From positions 60,480-101,171 of the forward strand of contig NZ_KB902430.1 in assembly GCF_000379525.1 (NCBI RefSeq): a stretch of 40,692 bases of DNA, read 5' to 3'. The notes under the pieces are model-generated. The model did no database searches, was not told where the DNA came from, and was given only the letters and a program-made list of their open reading frames with translations. A program made the position numbers and the translations under genes. How positions within the stretch are numbered: the stretch's first letter is position 1; every line of letters begins with the position of its first letter. This DNA comes from Lamprocystis purpurea DSM 4197 (lineage in GTDB: Bacteria > Pseudomonadota > Gammaproteobacteria > Chromatiales > Chromatiaceae). Below, piece after piece: positions 17,542-29,779 of this stretch.

Positions 17542-19291
17542 ATGTTTTTTGAACTGCTCCAACGCCATCCGGGGCTGCGCGGCCAACGCGCGGCACTTTT
17601 TGCCTTGTGTTTGATATTGGTCCTGAGTCTGGCCCTGGGCCAGGCCGCGGCCGGGCTGGCGGTTCCCGGCGACGCGGCGGCGACCCATGGCGCTGCCCTG
17701 CGCGCGCAGGTGGTCGCCGCGGGCTGGGTGACCGTGCGGGTGGATCTGCGCGCGGTGGCGTCGGTCGCGGCGGCGGAGGACCTGGAGCAGACGGCCCAGG
17801 ACCTGCTGTTCGCCTTGCCGGTCGGGTCATATGAGGTGGTCGAGGGCGGCGCCGACTCAGCCAGCTTGGCCCTGCGGGTCGATGCCGCCGGACTGGATGC
17901 GCTACTGGGCTCCCCATGGGCGGCGGCGGTGACCACGGGCGGTACGTCGGAGATGCAGCGGCTGGCTGCGGGCGGTTATCACAGCCTGGCCATCAAGCCC
18001 GATGGCAGCCTCTGGGCCTGGGGTCACAACGTCCCTGGCCCTCAAGACCGACGGCAGTCTCTGGGCCTGGGGAGACAACTACAACGGCCAGCTCGGCGAC
18101 GGCACCACCACCAATCGGTCGACGCCGGTCCAGGTCCTGACCGGGGTCGCGGCCATGGCAGGCGGCTACGCCCACACCCTGGCCCTCAAGACCGACGGCA
18201 GCCTCTGGGCCTGGGGATACAACTACTTCGGCGAGCTCGGCGACGGCACCACCACCGATCGCTTGAGGCCCGTCCAGGTTCTGACCGGCGTCGCGGCCGT
18301 GTCAGCCGATTATCACACCCTGGCTCTCAAGACCGACGGCAGCCTCTGGGCCTGGGGGTACAACAGTGGCGGCCGGCTCGGCGACGGCACCACCACCGAT
18401 CGCTTGAGGCCCGTCCAGGTTCTGACCGGCGTCGCGGCCGTGTCAGCCGGTGGTGATCACACCCTGGCCCTCAAGACCGACGGCAGCCTCTGGGCCTGGG
18501 GCGTCGGCCCGCTTGGCGACGGCACCACCGCGACTCACCTGAGTCCAGTGCCGGTGGTCGGGTTTGGGGGATCACTCACCCCCGACGCCGACTTCACCGT
18601 CACCAACGTCACCCTGAACCCGAGCGCCCCGCTCGCCGGCGGCACCTTCAATGCCTGGATCACCTTGAAGAATCGGGGCACCCAGGCCGGCAACCCAGGC
18701 ACCCTGCGCGTCTGGGCCAACCAGCCCCAGACCCAAAGCTGCGATGCCCCAGGGGACGTCGACATCAGCCTGACGAGCCTGCCCGCGGGCGCCAATCAGA
18801 CCGTGCGGATCACCCTGCCGGCCGGCACCGCCGGTTACAAGACGCTGCGGACTTTCATCGACAGCCAGTGTCAGACCACGGAACTCAATGAGACCAACAA
18901 CCAGGTCGGCAAAGGCTACCGGGTCTTCGCCCAGCCGATCGCCGACTTCGCGGTCACCGCCATCGCCCTGACGCCCAAGCGCCCCACCGCCAGCGGGACC
19001 TTCAGCGCCGCCGTGACGGTGAAGAACCGCGGCACCGCACCAGGCGACGCCGGCGTGCTCGCCCTCTGGGTCGATCGGCCGGACGTCCCCGCCTGCGGCG
19101 CCGCGGGCGACGCCGCGCTGCCCGTCGGCACCCTCGCCGCCGGGGCCAGCCGCACCCTGACGCTGGACGGCCTCCCGGCCGGGACGGCCGCCGCCAAGTC
19201 ACTGCGCGCCTTCGTCGACGCCACCTGCATCAGCGCGGAGGCCTACGACGGCAACAACCACTGGATGAAGCCTTACACGGTCGTGCCCTGA
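17542..19291 (+). pseudogene. RCC1-repeat and CARDB-domain exported protein, frameshifted
   Basis: ATG 17542 follows aaaagga. The first frame gives a signal peptide (LFALCLILVLSLALGQAAAG), about 130 residues without a clear domain, then one RCC1-type unit ([18 protein letters not shown]). Near 18030 the reading frame is lost. The second frame resumes mid-unit with [20 protein letters not shown] and continues through about three more RCC1 units, then two CARDB domains (about 18590-18925 and 18940-19285), ending VVP and a stop. The break removes most of one repeat unit, so a deletion between near-identical repeats is likely; an assembly error in the repeats is possible. If intact it would be a secreted beta-propeller protein. 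Role unknown. Confidence 0.8.
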
Positions 19292-19399
19292 ACCACCCTC
19301 CGGAGGTAACGCGCGCAGTCACCCGACGTCCCGTCTCGGAACCTCGGGTGACGCCGCGCTAAACAGGTGCATAAGCCCCCCGGACGATGAACGTCCGCC

Positions 19400-19493
19400 G
19401 TGGGAGCGGCCTCCGGCCGCGATGCGAGGCCGCGGTCACCTGCGATCCAGCGGCAGTTTGAGAGGCCCCGTCGCGGCCGGAGGCCGCTCCCAC
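19400..19493. repeat. REP-like inverted pair (gtgggagcggcctccggcc family)
   Basis: The arms 19400-19422 and 19471-19493 are exact complements around a 48-base spacer, the same geometry as 9403-9496. The spacer sequences differ. It lies in the 406-base gap between the RCC1 pseudogene and the DUF1703 gene. Confidence 0.92.
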
Positions 19494-19560
19494 AAGGGAG
19501 ACCGGCCTGGCGTTCACGCTAACCCCGAACCCGATCGACACGGACTGGTTCGGAACGCTG

Positions 19561-19618
19561 ATCCACAGATGTCACAGATGTTTTTCTTCATCTGTGAACG
19601 TCTGTGACATCTGTGGAT
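19561..19618. repeat. Inverted repeat of cacagatgtcacagatg type
   Basis: The left arm atccacagatgtcacagatg (19561-19580) pairs with tctgtgacatctgtggat (19601-19618). It forms a hairpin 80 bases before the DUF1703 gene. No T-run follows. Confidence 0.85.
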
Positions 19619-19697
19619 AAATCCGAATCATGACAGGCTTCCGCGAACCCGTTACCCTGCACCCCGACGACTCGCGTCCCTGCTTCCGAGGCCCGCC

Positions 19698-21242
19698 ATG
19701 CACCGCCGCAGACTGCCGATCGGCATTCAGACCTTCGCCAAGATCCGCGCGGATGATCACTATTACGTGGACAAAACCGGCTTCATCCGGCAGTTGACCG
19801 ACGAGGGCACGCACTATTTTCTGTCGCGCCCGCGCCGTTTCGGCAAATCGCTGCTGCTCGATACCTTGGGAGAACTTTTCGCCGGCAACGAGGCGCTGTT
19901 TCGCGATCTCGCTATTCATCCGCACTGGGACTGGGCCACCCGCTATCCGGTCATCCGGATCAGCTTCGGCGGCGGTCTCGTGCACAGCCGGGCGGAGCTG
20001 GACGACAAGATCGGGGAACAACTGCGCATCAATCAGGCCGCGCTGGGGCTGCGCTGCACCGAAACCGGCAGTGGTGCCTGCTTCGCGGAACTGCTGCGGC
20101 TGGCCCATGCCGCGACCGGCCAGCGGGCGGTGGTGTTGGTCGACGAATACGACAAGCCGATCCTCGACAATCTCACCGATCCCGACACCGCGCGCGCCGC
20201 CCGCGATGGGCTGCGCGATCTCTATTCGGTCATCAAGGACAACGACGCCCATGTTCGCTTTGTATTCATCACCGGGGTGAGTAAGTTCAGCAAGGTGAGC
20301 ATTTTCTCGGGGCTGAATAACCTGCGTGACATCACGGTCTCTGCCGATTATTCAGCCCTTTGCGGTTATACCGAGCAGGATGTCGAGACCGTCTTCGCCC
20401 CCGAACTTCCCGAGTTGGACCGGGACGAAATCCGCCGCTGGTACAACGGTTACAACTGGACCGGCGCGGCCGTCTACAATCCCTTTGATCTGCTGCTGCT
20501 GTTTCAGGAACGCGAATTCAGAACCTGGTGGTTCGAAACCGGCACGCCGACTTTTCTGGTGGATCTGCTCATGCAGCGCGGCTTTTTCAGCCCCAGTCTG
20601 GCGCGCCTGCGCGCCGACGAAGCGCTGCTGTCGGCCTTCGACGTGGATCATCTGGCCACCGAGGCGCTGCTGTGGCAGACCGGCTATCTCACCTTCACCG
20701 GCGCGCGGCGCATCGGTGCCCGACTCGAATACACCCTGGGTTATCCCAATCTGGAAGTCGAGAGCGCGCTGAACGATAGCCTGATCAAAGCACTGATCGG
20801 CCATCCGGGACGCGCCAGCGAGCTGACGAGCCGGCTCTACGATCTGCTGCTGGCAGCGGATTTCGACGGCCTGCGCGCCCATCTCGACAGCCTGTTTGCC
20901 GCCATTCCCTATCACTGGCATACCGGCAATCCCATCGCCCGCTATGAGGGCTACTACGCCAGCGTCTTCTACAGCCACCTGGCCGCGCTCGGCCTGGACT
21001 TGACGGCGGAGGACGCCAGCCGCCAGGGTCGGGTCGATCTGACGCTGAGATTCAACGGCCGGATTTGGCTGTTCGAGTTCAAGGTGGTCGAACTCGAACC
21101 CGCTGGGCGGGCCTTGCAACAGCTCAAGGATCGGGGCTACGCGGACAAATACCGGGCGGCGGGCCAGCCGATCCATCTGATCGGCATCGAATTCAGCCGC
21201 GAGCAGCGCGGCGTGGTCGGCTTTGAGGTCGAGACCCTTTAA
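19698..21242 (+). CDS. AAA-ATPase-like / DUF1703 (PD-(D/E)XK nuclease superfamily) protein
   Basis: A protein of 514 aa from ATG 19698. The N-terminal half matches the AAA-ATPase_like family: LPIGIQTFAKIRADDHYYVD, KTGFIRQL, FLSRPRRFGKSLLLDTL (a P-loop-like RRFGKS), and VVLVDEYDKPILDN as Walker B. The C-terminal part (about 400-510) is the DUF1703 nuclease-like domain: GYYASVFYSHLAALGLDL, GRVDLTLRFNGRIWLFEFKV with D...E-K spacing, YADKYRAAGQPIHLIGIEF. These proteins are abundant in some bacteria and usually called hypothetical; a nucleic-acid processing role is inferred. Complete in length. Its last bases form one arm of an inverted repeat shared with the end of metH. Confidence 0.9.
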   Translation: MHRRRLPIGIQTFAKIRADDHYYVDKTGFIRQLTDEGTHYFLSRPRRFGKSLLLDTLGELFAGNEALFRDLAIHPHWDWATRYPVIRISFGGGLVHSRAELDDKIGEQLRINQAALGLRCTETGSGACFAELLRLAHAATGQRAVVLVDEYDKPILDNLTDPDTARAARDGLRDLYSVIKDNDAHVRFVFITGVSKFSKVSIFSGLNNLRDITVSADYSALCGYTEQDVETVFAPELPELDRDEIRRWYNGYNWTGAAVYNPFDLLLLFQEREFRTWWFETGTPTFLVDLLMQRGFFSPSLARLRADEALLSAFDVDHLATEALLWQTGYLTFTGARRIGARLEYTLGYPNLEVESALNDSLIKALIGHPGRASELTSRLYDLLLAADFDGLRAHLDSLFAAIPYHWHTGNPIARYEGYYASVFYSHLAALGLDLTAEDASRQGRVDLTLRFNGRIWLFEFKVVELEPAGRALQQLKDRGYADKYRAAGQPIHLIGIEFSREQRGVVGFEVETL

Positions 21243-21321
21243 ACCGCGCCCGCTCCAGCAATCGTCAAGTCTGCCCAAGCCGATCCCATCCAAAAGCATC
21301 GCATACCGCGCCGGGCGCGGT

Positions 21322-21326
<5 letters not shown>
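21238..21326. repeat. 15-bp perfect inverted repeat spanning both convergent stop codons
   Basis: The arm tttaaaccgcgcccg (21238-21252) contains the TAA of the DUF1703 gene. Its exact complement (21312-21326) contains the TAA of metH on the other strand. The spacer is 59 bases. It could fold as a shared terminator-like structure, but there is no T-run. Confidence 0.75.
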
Positions 21327-23966
<2,640 letters not shown>

Positions 23967-23970
<4 letters not shown>

Positions 23971-24185
23971 GGCTGTTTGCGGAAGGGGTGTTCGACCTTG
24001 ATGCCGTCGCTGTCGCGGCCGCTCTGCAGGTCTTCGATGTAAAGGATGTGGGCCTTGGCGCGTCGGGTGGTCGCGAGGTCGCGCGTATTCTCCAACGGGA
24101 TCAGTGTATCACGGGGCCGCGTGGTACTCACCCGTGCGTCTCGGTTGATCCTGGGAGGCAAGCGGCGTCCGCTGCGGTCCGTCAC
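23967..24185 (-). CDS. Small ORF overlapping metH start, unknown function
   Basis: Up to 72 aa from GTG 24185. Its TGA overlaps the metH ATG (ATGA, 23967-23970), the usual sign of translational coupling. The C-terminal half ([20 protein letters not shown], then [11 protein letters not shown]) looks protein-like and polar, with a hydrophobic-aromatic core. I do not recognise a family. The true start is unclear; the first 25 residues are Arg/Pro-rich and may be non-coding. It could be an accessory peptide of the split methionine synthase, or coincidence. Confidence 0.4.
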
Positions 24186-24252
24186 GGAGCATCGCGGCCG
24201 CGGGTTGGATCAAGCGAGCGTTGATCAGCGCTCTACCGCAAGGCATGGGCGC

Positions 24253-24918
24253 TCAATTCGCGTCATCCCGCGGTGCGGGATCGGCCGGCCGGAGGCTGCC
24301 CGCCTGATCCAGATAATGGCGGGCCTCGGCGAGCAGTCGCTTGCGTCCGAACAGAATCTGCCACCGGTTACCACCGATCTGGCGCCACAGCAGGGCCGAG
24401 CGGACGGCGGCCAGGAGCAGGGCGCGGATGCGGTGTTGGTTGTCCGGGTTCTGTAAGTGCAGCGCGACGCCGCGCACCAGGATGCGCGGCGACAGGCGGC
24501 TGAGCACCTCGCTGTAGAGGTCGGCGAAGTGGGCGAGCAGATTGGGGTGCAGCAAGGGGAAGTGTTCGCGCTTCTCGGCGGCCGCCTTGATGCCCTGGCC
24601 GATGCGCGCGAGCAGGTCGGGGCGGGCGGACAGGCTGCGTTCGAGCTTGAGGACCGAGACGATACAACGGGTGAGTTCCAGGTCGCGCTCGGGTCGGCCG
24701 GTGAGGTGCGCGACGACCTGACGCGCCCCATTCGCCACGGCCCCCGGTGGGCCGTAGACGGCGGTCACGTCATCCGCATCGACTTGGAACAGACTATGGA
24801 TGCAGGGCTCCATGGCGCTGACGTCGGCGCTCCCGGTGCGGGCGATGCGTACCACGCTGGCGACCGCCTGAAACATGCCGGCGAGGGCGGTGATGCGATC
24901 CTGATCGTCATGGGCCAT
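24253..24918 (-). CDS. hflD: High frequency lysogenization protein HflD homolog
   Basis: A protein of 221 aa from ATG 24918 (MAHDDQDRITALAGMFQAVA), with aaggag about 12 bases upstream. The ORF is open 40 residues further up, but that stretch has no HflD similarity. All-helical HflD family landmarks: RITALAGMFQAVASVVRIAR, LTGRPERDLELTRCIVSVLK, LERSLSARPDLLARIGQGI, LHPNLLAHFADLYSEVLS, RALLLAAVRSALLWRQIGG. HflD is a peripheral inner-membrane protein, known in E. coli for affecting lambda CII. It follows mnmA by 77 bases on the same strand, the conserved mnmA-hflD order; purB, often next, is absent. Confidence 0.92.
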   Translation of the reverse strand: MAHDDQDRITALAGMFQAVASVVRIARTGSADVSAMEPCIHSLFQVDADDVTAVYGPPGAVANGARQVVAHLTGRPERDLELTRCIVSVLKLERSLSARPDLLARIGQGIKAAAEKREHFPLLHPNLLAHFADLYSEVLSRLSPRILVRGVALHLQNPDNQHRIRALLLAAVRSALLWRQIGGNRWQILFGRKRLLAEARHYLDQAGSLRPADPAPRDDAN

Positions 24919-24995
24919 GGGGGATTCGGCTCCTTGGGGCGATTGCTTGCAAGGTGACAGGATACCAGCGACCGCCCCGTTTTGCCTTGAGGCGA

Positions 24996-26102
24996 TTACG
25001 GCTGTGCCCGGTCCACCGTGGCTCCGCCAAGACAGCAATCCCCCCGGTAGAAGACCAATGCCTGGCCGGGTGTCACCGCCCGCTGGGGTTCCGCAAACCG
25101 GACCTCGCAGCGTTGCTCCGTGATCTGGGTCAGCGTGCAGGCCTGCAACGGCTGGCGATGGCGCAGCCGGGCGTGACAGGGGAACGGCAGCGGGCCGGGT
25201 GGCGACCCGCTGATCCAGTGCAGCCGGTCGGCGGTCAGGGATTGGGACTGGAGCAGTGGGTGGTCGCCGCCCTGGACCAGGATCAAGCGGTTGTGGGCCG
25301 GATCCTTGGCCGCGACGAACCAGGGTGCCGCGCCGCCGCCCGCCACCCCGCCGACGCCGAGTCCCTGGCGTTGGCCGATGGTGTAATAGGACAAGCCCTG
25401 GTGTTCACCCAGGCGGTGTCCGTCCGGGGTCTCGATCGGACCGGGCGCGCGCGGCAGATAGCGGGCGAGGAAGTCGCGAAATCGCCGTTCGCCGATGAAA
25501 CAAATGCCGGTGCTGTCGCGCTTTCCGGCATTGGCCAGCCCGAGCTCGCGGGCGATGGCCCGGACCTCCGGCTTGGTGAGATCGGCCAGCGGAAACAGGC
25601 TGCGGGCGAGTTGAGTCTGGTCCAGGAGGTAAAGAAAGTAGGTCTGATCTTTGTTCGGATCGGCGCATAGCCGCAGTTGGCAGCCCTCCGTGTCGCGGGT
25701 GATCCGGGCATAGTGACCGGTGGCGATCCAGTCGGCGCCGAGCCCCAGGGCGTGATCCAGGAAGGCGCGAAACTTGATCTCGCGGTTGCACAGCACGTCC
25801 GGATTGGGGGTGCGCAGCGCCCGGTATTCCTCCAGGAAATACGCGAACACCTGGTCCCAATACTCGGTGGCGAAGTTCACCGTATGCAGCCGGATCCCCA
25901 GCCGGTCGGCCACCGCGGCGGCATCGGCCAGATCTTGGGCGGCGGCGCAGTAACCGGGTGCGTCGTCTTCCTCCCAGTTCTTCATGAACAGGGCCTCGAC
26001 CCGGTATCCCTGCGCAATCAGCCGGTGCGCCGCCACCGCCGAGTCCACCCCGCCCGACAGACCGATCATCACGTGATCGCCGGGGTTCATACGATCACCC
26101 AT
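24996..26102 (-). CDS. mnmA: tRNA-specific 2-thiouridylase MnmA
   Basis: A protein of 368 aa. MnmA makes the 2-thio group at wobble U34 of tRNA for Lys, Glu and Gln with sulfur relayed from IscS/Tus. Seen: PP-loop [15 protein letters not shown] at about 14-28, [21 protein letters not shown] with the first catalytic Cys, [36 protein letters not shown] with the second Cys, then the C-terminal beta-barrel domain. Two candidate starts lie four codons apart (MGDR-MNPG); both precede the PP-loop. It is upstream of hflD and just six bases after the end of the alpha/beta hydrolase gene, so the three may share a transcript. Confidence 0.97.
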   Translation of the reverse strand: MGDRMNPGDHVMIGLSGGVDSAVAAHRLIAQGYRVEALFMKNWEEDDAPGYCAAAQDLADAAAVADRLGIRLHTVNFATEYWDQVFAYFLEEYRALRTPNPDVLCNREIKFRAFLDHALGLGADWIATGHYARITRDTEGCQLRLCADPNKDQTYFLYLLDQTQLARSLFPLADLTKPEVRAIARELGLANAGKRDSTGICFIGERRFRDFLARYLPRAPGPIETPDGHRLGEHQGLSYYTIGQRQGLGVGGVAGGGAAPWFVAAKDPAHNRLILVQGGDHPLLQSQSLTADRLHWISGSPPGPLPFPCHARLRHRQPLQACTLTQITEQRCEVRFAEPQRAVTPGQALVFYRGDCCLGGATVDRAQP

Positions 26103-26108
26103 ACCTTA

Positions 26109-26999
26109 TCAGTCCTGCGACAGGCCGCCCAGGTTCGCCCGCAACCACTGATCCGTCCATGAGACGATCTGATCGAGCCCCGCCTGCTGATCCAAAGTAG
26201 GGGTATTCGGGTCGGCCGCGGGATCGTTTTCATTGCAGATCCCGTAATGGTTCGCTCCGGCGATGGCGATCAAGGCGTGGGGCTGCTCCAGCAACGGCAG
26301 GGTCTGATCGGCCTTGATCGGGGCGGCGACACCGTCCACCGTTCCCTGCAGCAATGCGACGGCGACCCCCGATGTATCCCGGTCCACATCGGTGCGGTTG
26401 CTACCGTAAACCACGACGGCCTTGAGTGGGCCGGGATCGAAAAAGCTGATCTCATTGACCTGATCGTCGCCGTCGACATCCTTGCACAGAAAAGGAGGTT
26501 CACAGACGCCGGCGGCGGCATTGATGGCGACCGACCCTCCAAAGGAATGACCGACCACGCCCAAGCGGTTGGTATCGACGATTCCGAACAGGTTCGAGGA
26601 GGGATCGCCATCCTCGACAATCATTTGATCCAGTGCTTCGGTCAACACGCTGACCTCGGTAAACAGTGCGTCACCGAAACCCGGTATGAATTGTTCGTGG
26701 TTCGGGATGATCACCACGTAGCCATTTGCCGCGAGCCGCCGTCCAAACCGGGAGTAATTCGATTTATCCACCAGCGCGCCTTGCAGGACCACCACCAGGG
26801 GAAACGCGTCCTGGAACCGTTGGTTGAACTTGCGCGGAATGACGGGGGCGTAGACGTCGGCAACATCACCACTTGAGAGGATGATGGTCTGTGCTCTCAC
26901 CTCGCCAGTCCAATGGCCCGGTGGTTTCGCGCTGCCGATCATGGGGATGACCAAGCAGACGCAGAGGAGCAGTGATCGAGCATCGAGGGGCACACGCAT
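26109..26999 (-). CDS. Exported alpha/beta hydrolase
   Basis: A protein of 296 aa with aggag 7 bases before ATG 26999. A signal peptide (LLLCVCLVIPMIGSA) suggests export to the periplasm. The core resembles chlorophyllase/PAF-acetylhydrolase-type alpha/beta hydrolases: FPLVVVLQGALVDKSNYSRF, ANGYVVIIPNHE (oxyanion-side strand), nucleophile elbow VGHSFGGS, an acid in LLQGTVDGVA, and a His in AIAGANHYGI. A Cys-containing insert (GVCEPPFLCKDVDGDDQVNE) has a Ca-binding-like DVDGDDQ loop. An esterase acting outside the cytoplasm is inferred; substrate unknown. The stop is six bases before the mnmA start. Confidence 0.85.
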   Translation of the reverse strand: MRVPLDARSLLLCVCLVIPMIGSAKPPGHWTGEVRAQTIILSSGDVADVYAPVIPRKFNQRFQDAFPLVVVLQGALVDKSNYSRFGRRLAANGYVVIIPNHEQFIPGFGDALFTEVSVLTEALDQMIVEDGDPSSNLFGIVDTNRLGVVGHSFGGSVAINAAAGVCEPPFLCKDVDGDDQVNEISFFDPGPLKAVVVYGSNRTDVDRDTSGVAVALLQGTVDGVAAPIKADQTLPLLEQPHALIAIAGANHYGICNENDPAADPNTPTLDQQAGLDQIVSWTDQWLRANLGGLSQD

Positions 27000-27547
27000 A
27001 GCAGACTCCTAATCAGACAAGGACATGGTTGAGGTCAGCCGGGAAGAGGCACGGTCAGAGTACAGGAAGGACGGAGAGGAAAACCAGCCATCCGCAAGCG
27101 GCCTTGATCATCGTTCCGGCCGGCGACGGCCTGTCCGCAACTGGAGATCGAGGCTCTAGCCGGTGGCGATTCCCGAGATCTCAAAGAAAATCAGCGGTGC
27201 CTGCGCGCCGGACCGGCTAAAGCCTCGACCTCCACGACTTGACGGTCCCGCGTTTCCCGGCCGCATTCCGGGCGCCAACGGTTGCACCGCCGTCCGTGAC
27301 TCTGCCATTCTGTAGCGCTTCTCGGAAGCCGCTAACATCCGCGGGCCGGTGCGACTGGCGACGGCTCAGGCTCGCCGATATCGGGGAGGTTGGGCCCAAC
27401 TTGGGCGCCTGATCCTGAGCCTGTCGGCTATCGGTATCGTGCGATTCGTTGATCCGGATCGCCTTATACCGGCCGGCGGATTCCGCTCCGGCAGTCCCCC
27501 GATGAGTTACCTGTACCAAGCGCCCCGAGGGCCACGCCGAGGTTGCC
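27000..27547. other. Intergenic region, no gene recognised
   Basis: Between the divergent hydrolase and RNB genes. Short open frames are present on both strands, but none has a ribosome binding site plus recognisable protein. No clear repeat or tRNA is seen; it presumably contains both promoters. Confidence 0.6.
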
Positions 27548-29323
27548 ATGAACCAGTCTGACCGCGAATTGTTTCTGGGCTTCGGCATCCACGTCGAGGG
27601 CCGACCGCTCTTGGAACGTTGCTTCGACCCCACCCCCGCGCGCCGGTCGCCGCTGGCCGCGGGCGAGGCGGTCGGTGAGGGCGACTATGTGCTCGCCGAG
27701 ACGGACCCCCGTGGCGCGCGGGTGCGCGAGCGTCTCGCCACCTCCGGCAGCGCCTTGGCCGCGGTTTATGCGCTGGCCGTGTGCCACGGGCTGAATCCCG
27801 TGTTTCCGCCTCGGGTCATGGCGGACGCGGATGCGCTGCGCGCACGCCCAGGAATCGACGACCCCCTGCTCGCGGACCTGACGGAACTGCCGTTCTGCAC
27901 CATTGATGGTCCCACGACCCGCGACCTGGATCAGGCGCTCCACGTCGAAGCCTTGGCGACGGGCTTTCGGCTCCATTACGCCTTGGCGGACGCGGCCTGG
28001 TTCGCGCCCCTGGGCAGCGCCCTGTTCGCGGAGGCCCTGCGGCGGGCATCGAGCTTCTATCTGCCGGGGCTCACGATCCCCATGCTCCCCAGGGTGCTGT
28101 CCGAAGACATCGTCTCGCTCGCCCCTGAGGTTGCACGGCGGGCGTTGGTCATGGTTCTGGAACTCGACGCCGACGGCCAGGTCAGTCGGCGCGACTGGGT
28201 GCGGGCGCGGATCCGCAGCCGCGCCAAGCTGGCGTTCGGGCAGGTGGCGCGGATGCTTGCCGGTGATGCCGGCGCCGGCCCGGACGCGCCTGCATTACTC
28301 GCGAGCTTGGCCGCCTTTCGCGACCTGGGCGAGACCCTGGCGCGGCGGCGCGACCGGGAGGGGGTGGTGCGCTATCGGCGCGATGAGGTCGATCTGACCC
28401 TGATCGAGGGCGGCCGAGGACTGGTCCCGGTGCGGCCGGTGGTGAACCCCGTGGAGCGCTGGAATGAAGAGGTCTCGGTGCTCTGCAACACGCAGGGCGC
28501 GTGCTTCCTCCTGGAGGGTGACAACGCCGACGATGCCATCGAGCCGATCTACCGGGTCCACCCGGCCCCGCCGCCCGCGGCGCTGGCCGCGTTGGAGCGG
28601 CGTCTTGCCGGACTGGTCGCGCTGCGGCAGCTCGCCCCGGCGGTCTGGACCTGGCAGCGGCAAGCGGGTCAGAGCCTGGCCGACTATCTGCGCGGGCTGC
28701 CGGTCGACGGGGAGGCGGGGCGGCTGGCCCAGGTGGTGAACCGGCAGGCGGTGATCACCAACCTGCGCGCCACCTACTCGGCCGAGCCGGCGCCCCATGC
28801 GGGGGTGGGGGCCGAAGTCTACGGCCGCTTCACCGCCCCCATGCGGGAGATCGTGGGCATCTTCCTGCACCACGAAACCATCGAGAAGCAGACCGGAGCC
28901 GCGCTCAGCGGTGCGAGCAAGGATCGTGCGCTGCGCCAACGGGTCATCGACGGCGCCAACCGTGCCCGGGAACTCCAGTCACGGCTGGTGAAGGATCTCA
29001 ACCGGGCCGTCATCGATGCGCTCTTCCGGGCGGACCTGGATCTCCCCGCGGCCGAGCGGCCACGCCGACGCGGGACCGTGATGGGTCTGCAAGGCAATCG
29101 GCTCTACTGTTTGCTCGACGACCCGCCGCTGGAGGTCAAGGTCTATACCGCCGATGTGGCGGAGGCGGTGGGCGAGCCGGTGGCGATCGACCCGGACGGC
29201 ATTGCCTTGCGGGCCAGCGCCGATGGCCGCGTGCTGGCGCGGCTGGGTGACCGGGGGCGACTCGACGTCCGGAGTTTCGATGCGCCGCGGGACCGCTGGG
29301 TCTTCGGTCTGCTGGCCGATTGA
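27548..29323 (+). CDS. RNB-domain (VacB/RNase II family) exoribonuclease-like protein
   Basis: A protein of 591 aa, distinct from RNase R at 7118. It lacks the N-terminal helix-turn-helix and cold-shock pair typical of RNase R. The RNB domain occupies about residues 105-470: CTIDGPTTRDLDQALHVE, FYLPGLTIPMLPRVLSEDIV, SLAPEVARRALVM, and GRFTAPMREIVGIFLHHETI (the counterpart of the conserved TSPIRRYPDL). Catalytic aspartates align as Asp120, Asp126 and Asp128, but the fourth is Gln129. This RDLDQA variant occurs in other RNB proteins, so reduced or altered activity is possible rather than certain. The C-terminal 90 residues look like a small OB/S1-like barrel. RNA exonuclease role inferred; partner unknown. 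Confidence 0.88.
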   Translation: MNQSDRELFLGFGIHVEGRPLLERCFDPTPARRSPLAAGEAVGEGDYVLAETDPRGARVRERLATSGSALAAVYALAVCHGLNPVFPPRVMADADALRARPGIDDPLLADLTELPFCTIDGPTTRDLDQALHVEALATGFRLHYALADAAWFAPLGSALFAEALRRASSFYLPGLTIPMLPRVLSEDIVSLAPEVARRALVMVLELDADGQVSRRDWVRARIRSRAKLAFGQVARMLAGDAGAGPDAPALLASLAAFRDLGETLARRRDREGVVRYRRDEVDLTLIEGGRGLVPVRPVVNPVERWNEEVSVLCNTQGACFLLEGDNADDAIEPIYRVHPAPPPAALAALERRLAGLVALRQLAPAVWTWQRQAGQSLADYLRGLPVDGEAGRLAQVVNRQAVITNLRATYSAEPAPHAGVGAEVYGRFTAPMREIVGIFLHHETIEKQTGAALSGASKDRALRQRVIDGANRARELQSRLVKDLNRAVIDALFRADLDLPAAERPRRRGTVMGLQGNRLYCLLDDPPLEVKVYTADVAEAVGEPVAIDPDGIALRASADGRVLARLGDRGRLDVRSFDAPRDRWVFGLLAD

Positions 29324-29431
29324 CATCGAACGGGGGAGCGCGGCCGTCGGGACAGAGGTCAAGAACCGCCATGTGACCGCCGCCCCTGATGGCCTCGATC
29401 AAGATTCCGGCCACTTGGGCTCGCCGGGTGC

Positions 29432-29481
29432 GTAGTTAGGCCATCCTGGCCTGACACCGTCAGGGCTGGAAGCCCTGACTA
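29432..29481. repeat. REP-like double palindrome interrupting higA
   Basis: gtagttaggccatcctggcc is followed by a spacer and gtcagggctggaagccctgac (itself a 9-bp stem with a 3-base loop at 29459-29479), and the unit begins gtag and ends ctac. It supplies the premature stop of the HigA-like ORF. Confidence 0.8.
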
Positions 29482-29717
29482 CTGAAAGGCTCCAGGTCTT
29501 TCGCCGCCAGACCTTGTTGACCCATGCGGAATTTGATGGCCTCCACCGGGTCGGCAGGGCCGATGGGGTAATGTCGGTTCTCGTAAGCCTCGACCAACGT
29601 CACGAGCACCTCCATCTCATCTGCCTCGGGCGTCCCTGGAGTTGCTTGGAAAATGGACTCCAGCCGTTCGAACGCGGCGCGCAAGTCCGCGTCATTGCGT
29701 ATCGGCTGAATCGTCAT
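29460..29717 (-). pseudogene. higA: Truncated HigA-like antitoxin
   Basis: 85 aa remain. The sequence through VTLVEAYENRHYPIGPADPV and EAIKFRMGQQGLAAKDLEPF is the typical N-terminal part of HigA-type antitoxins, which continue with a helix-turn-helix of about 35 residues (normally GSRxRVSEVLNxKR). Here it changes after LEPF to SSQGFQP and a stop, exactly where the palindromic element 29432-29481 begins. The DNA-binding helices are therefore missing. A HigB toxin gene would be expected upstream (above 29717); only repeat-like sequence is there. A broken toxin-antitoxin module. Confidence 0.8.
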
Positions 29718-29779
29718 TCATTGAACACCACTCGGTTGTTGCCGCACATTTTAACTCCCAAATCGGGAGGCTTGACCGC

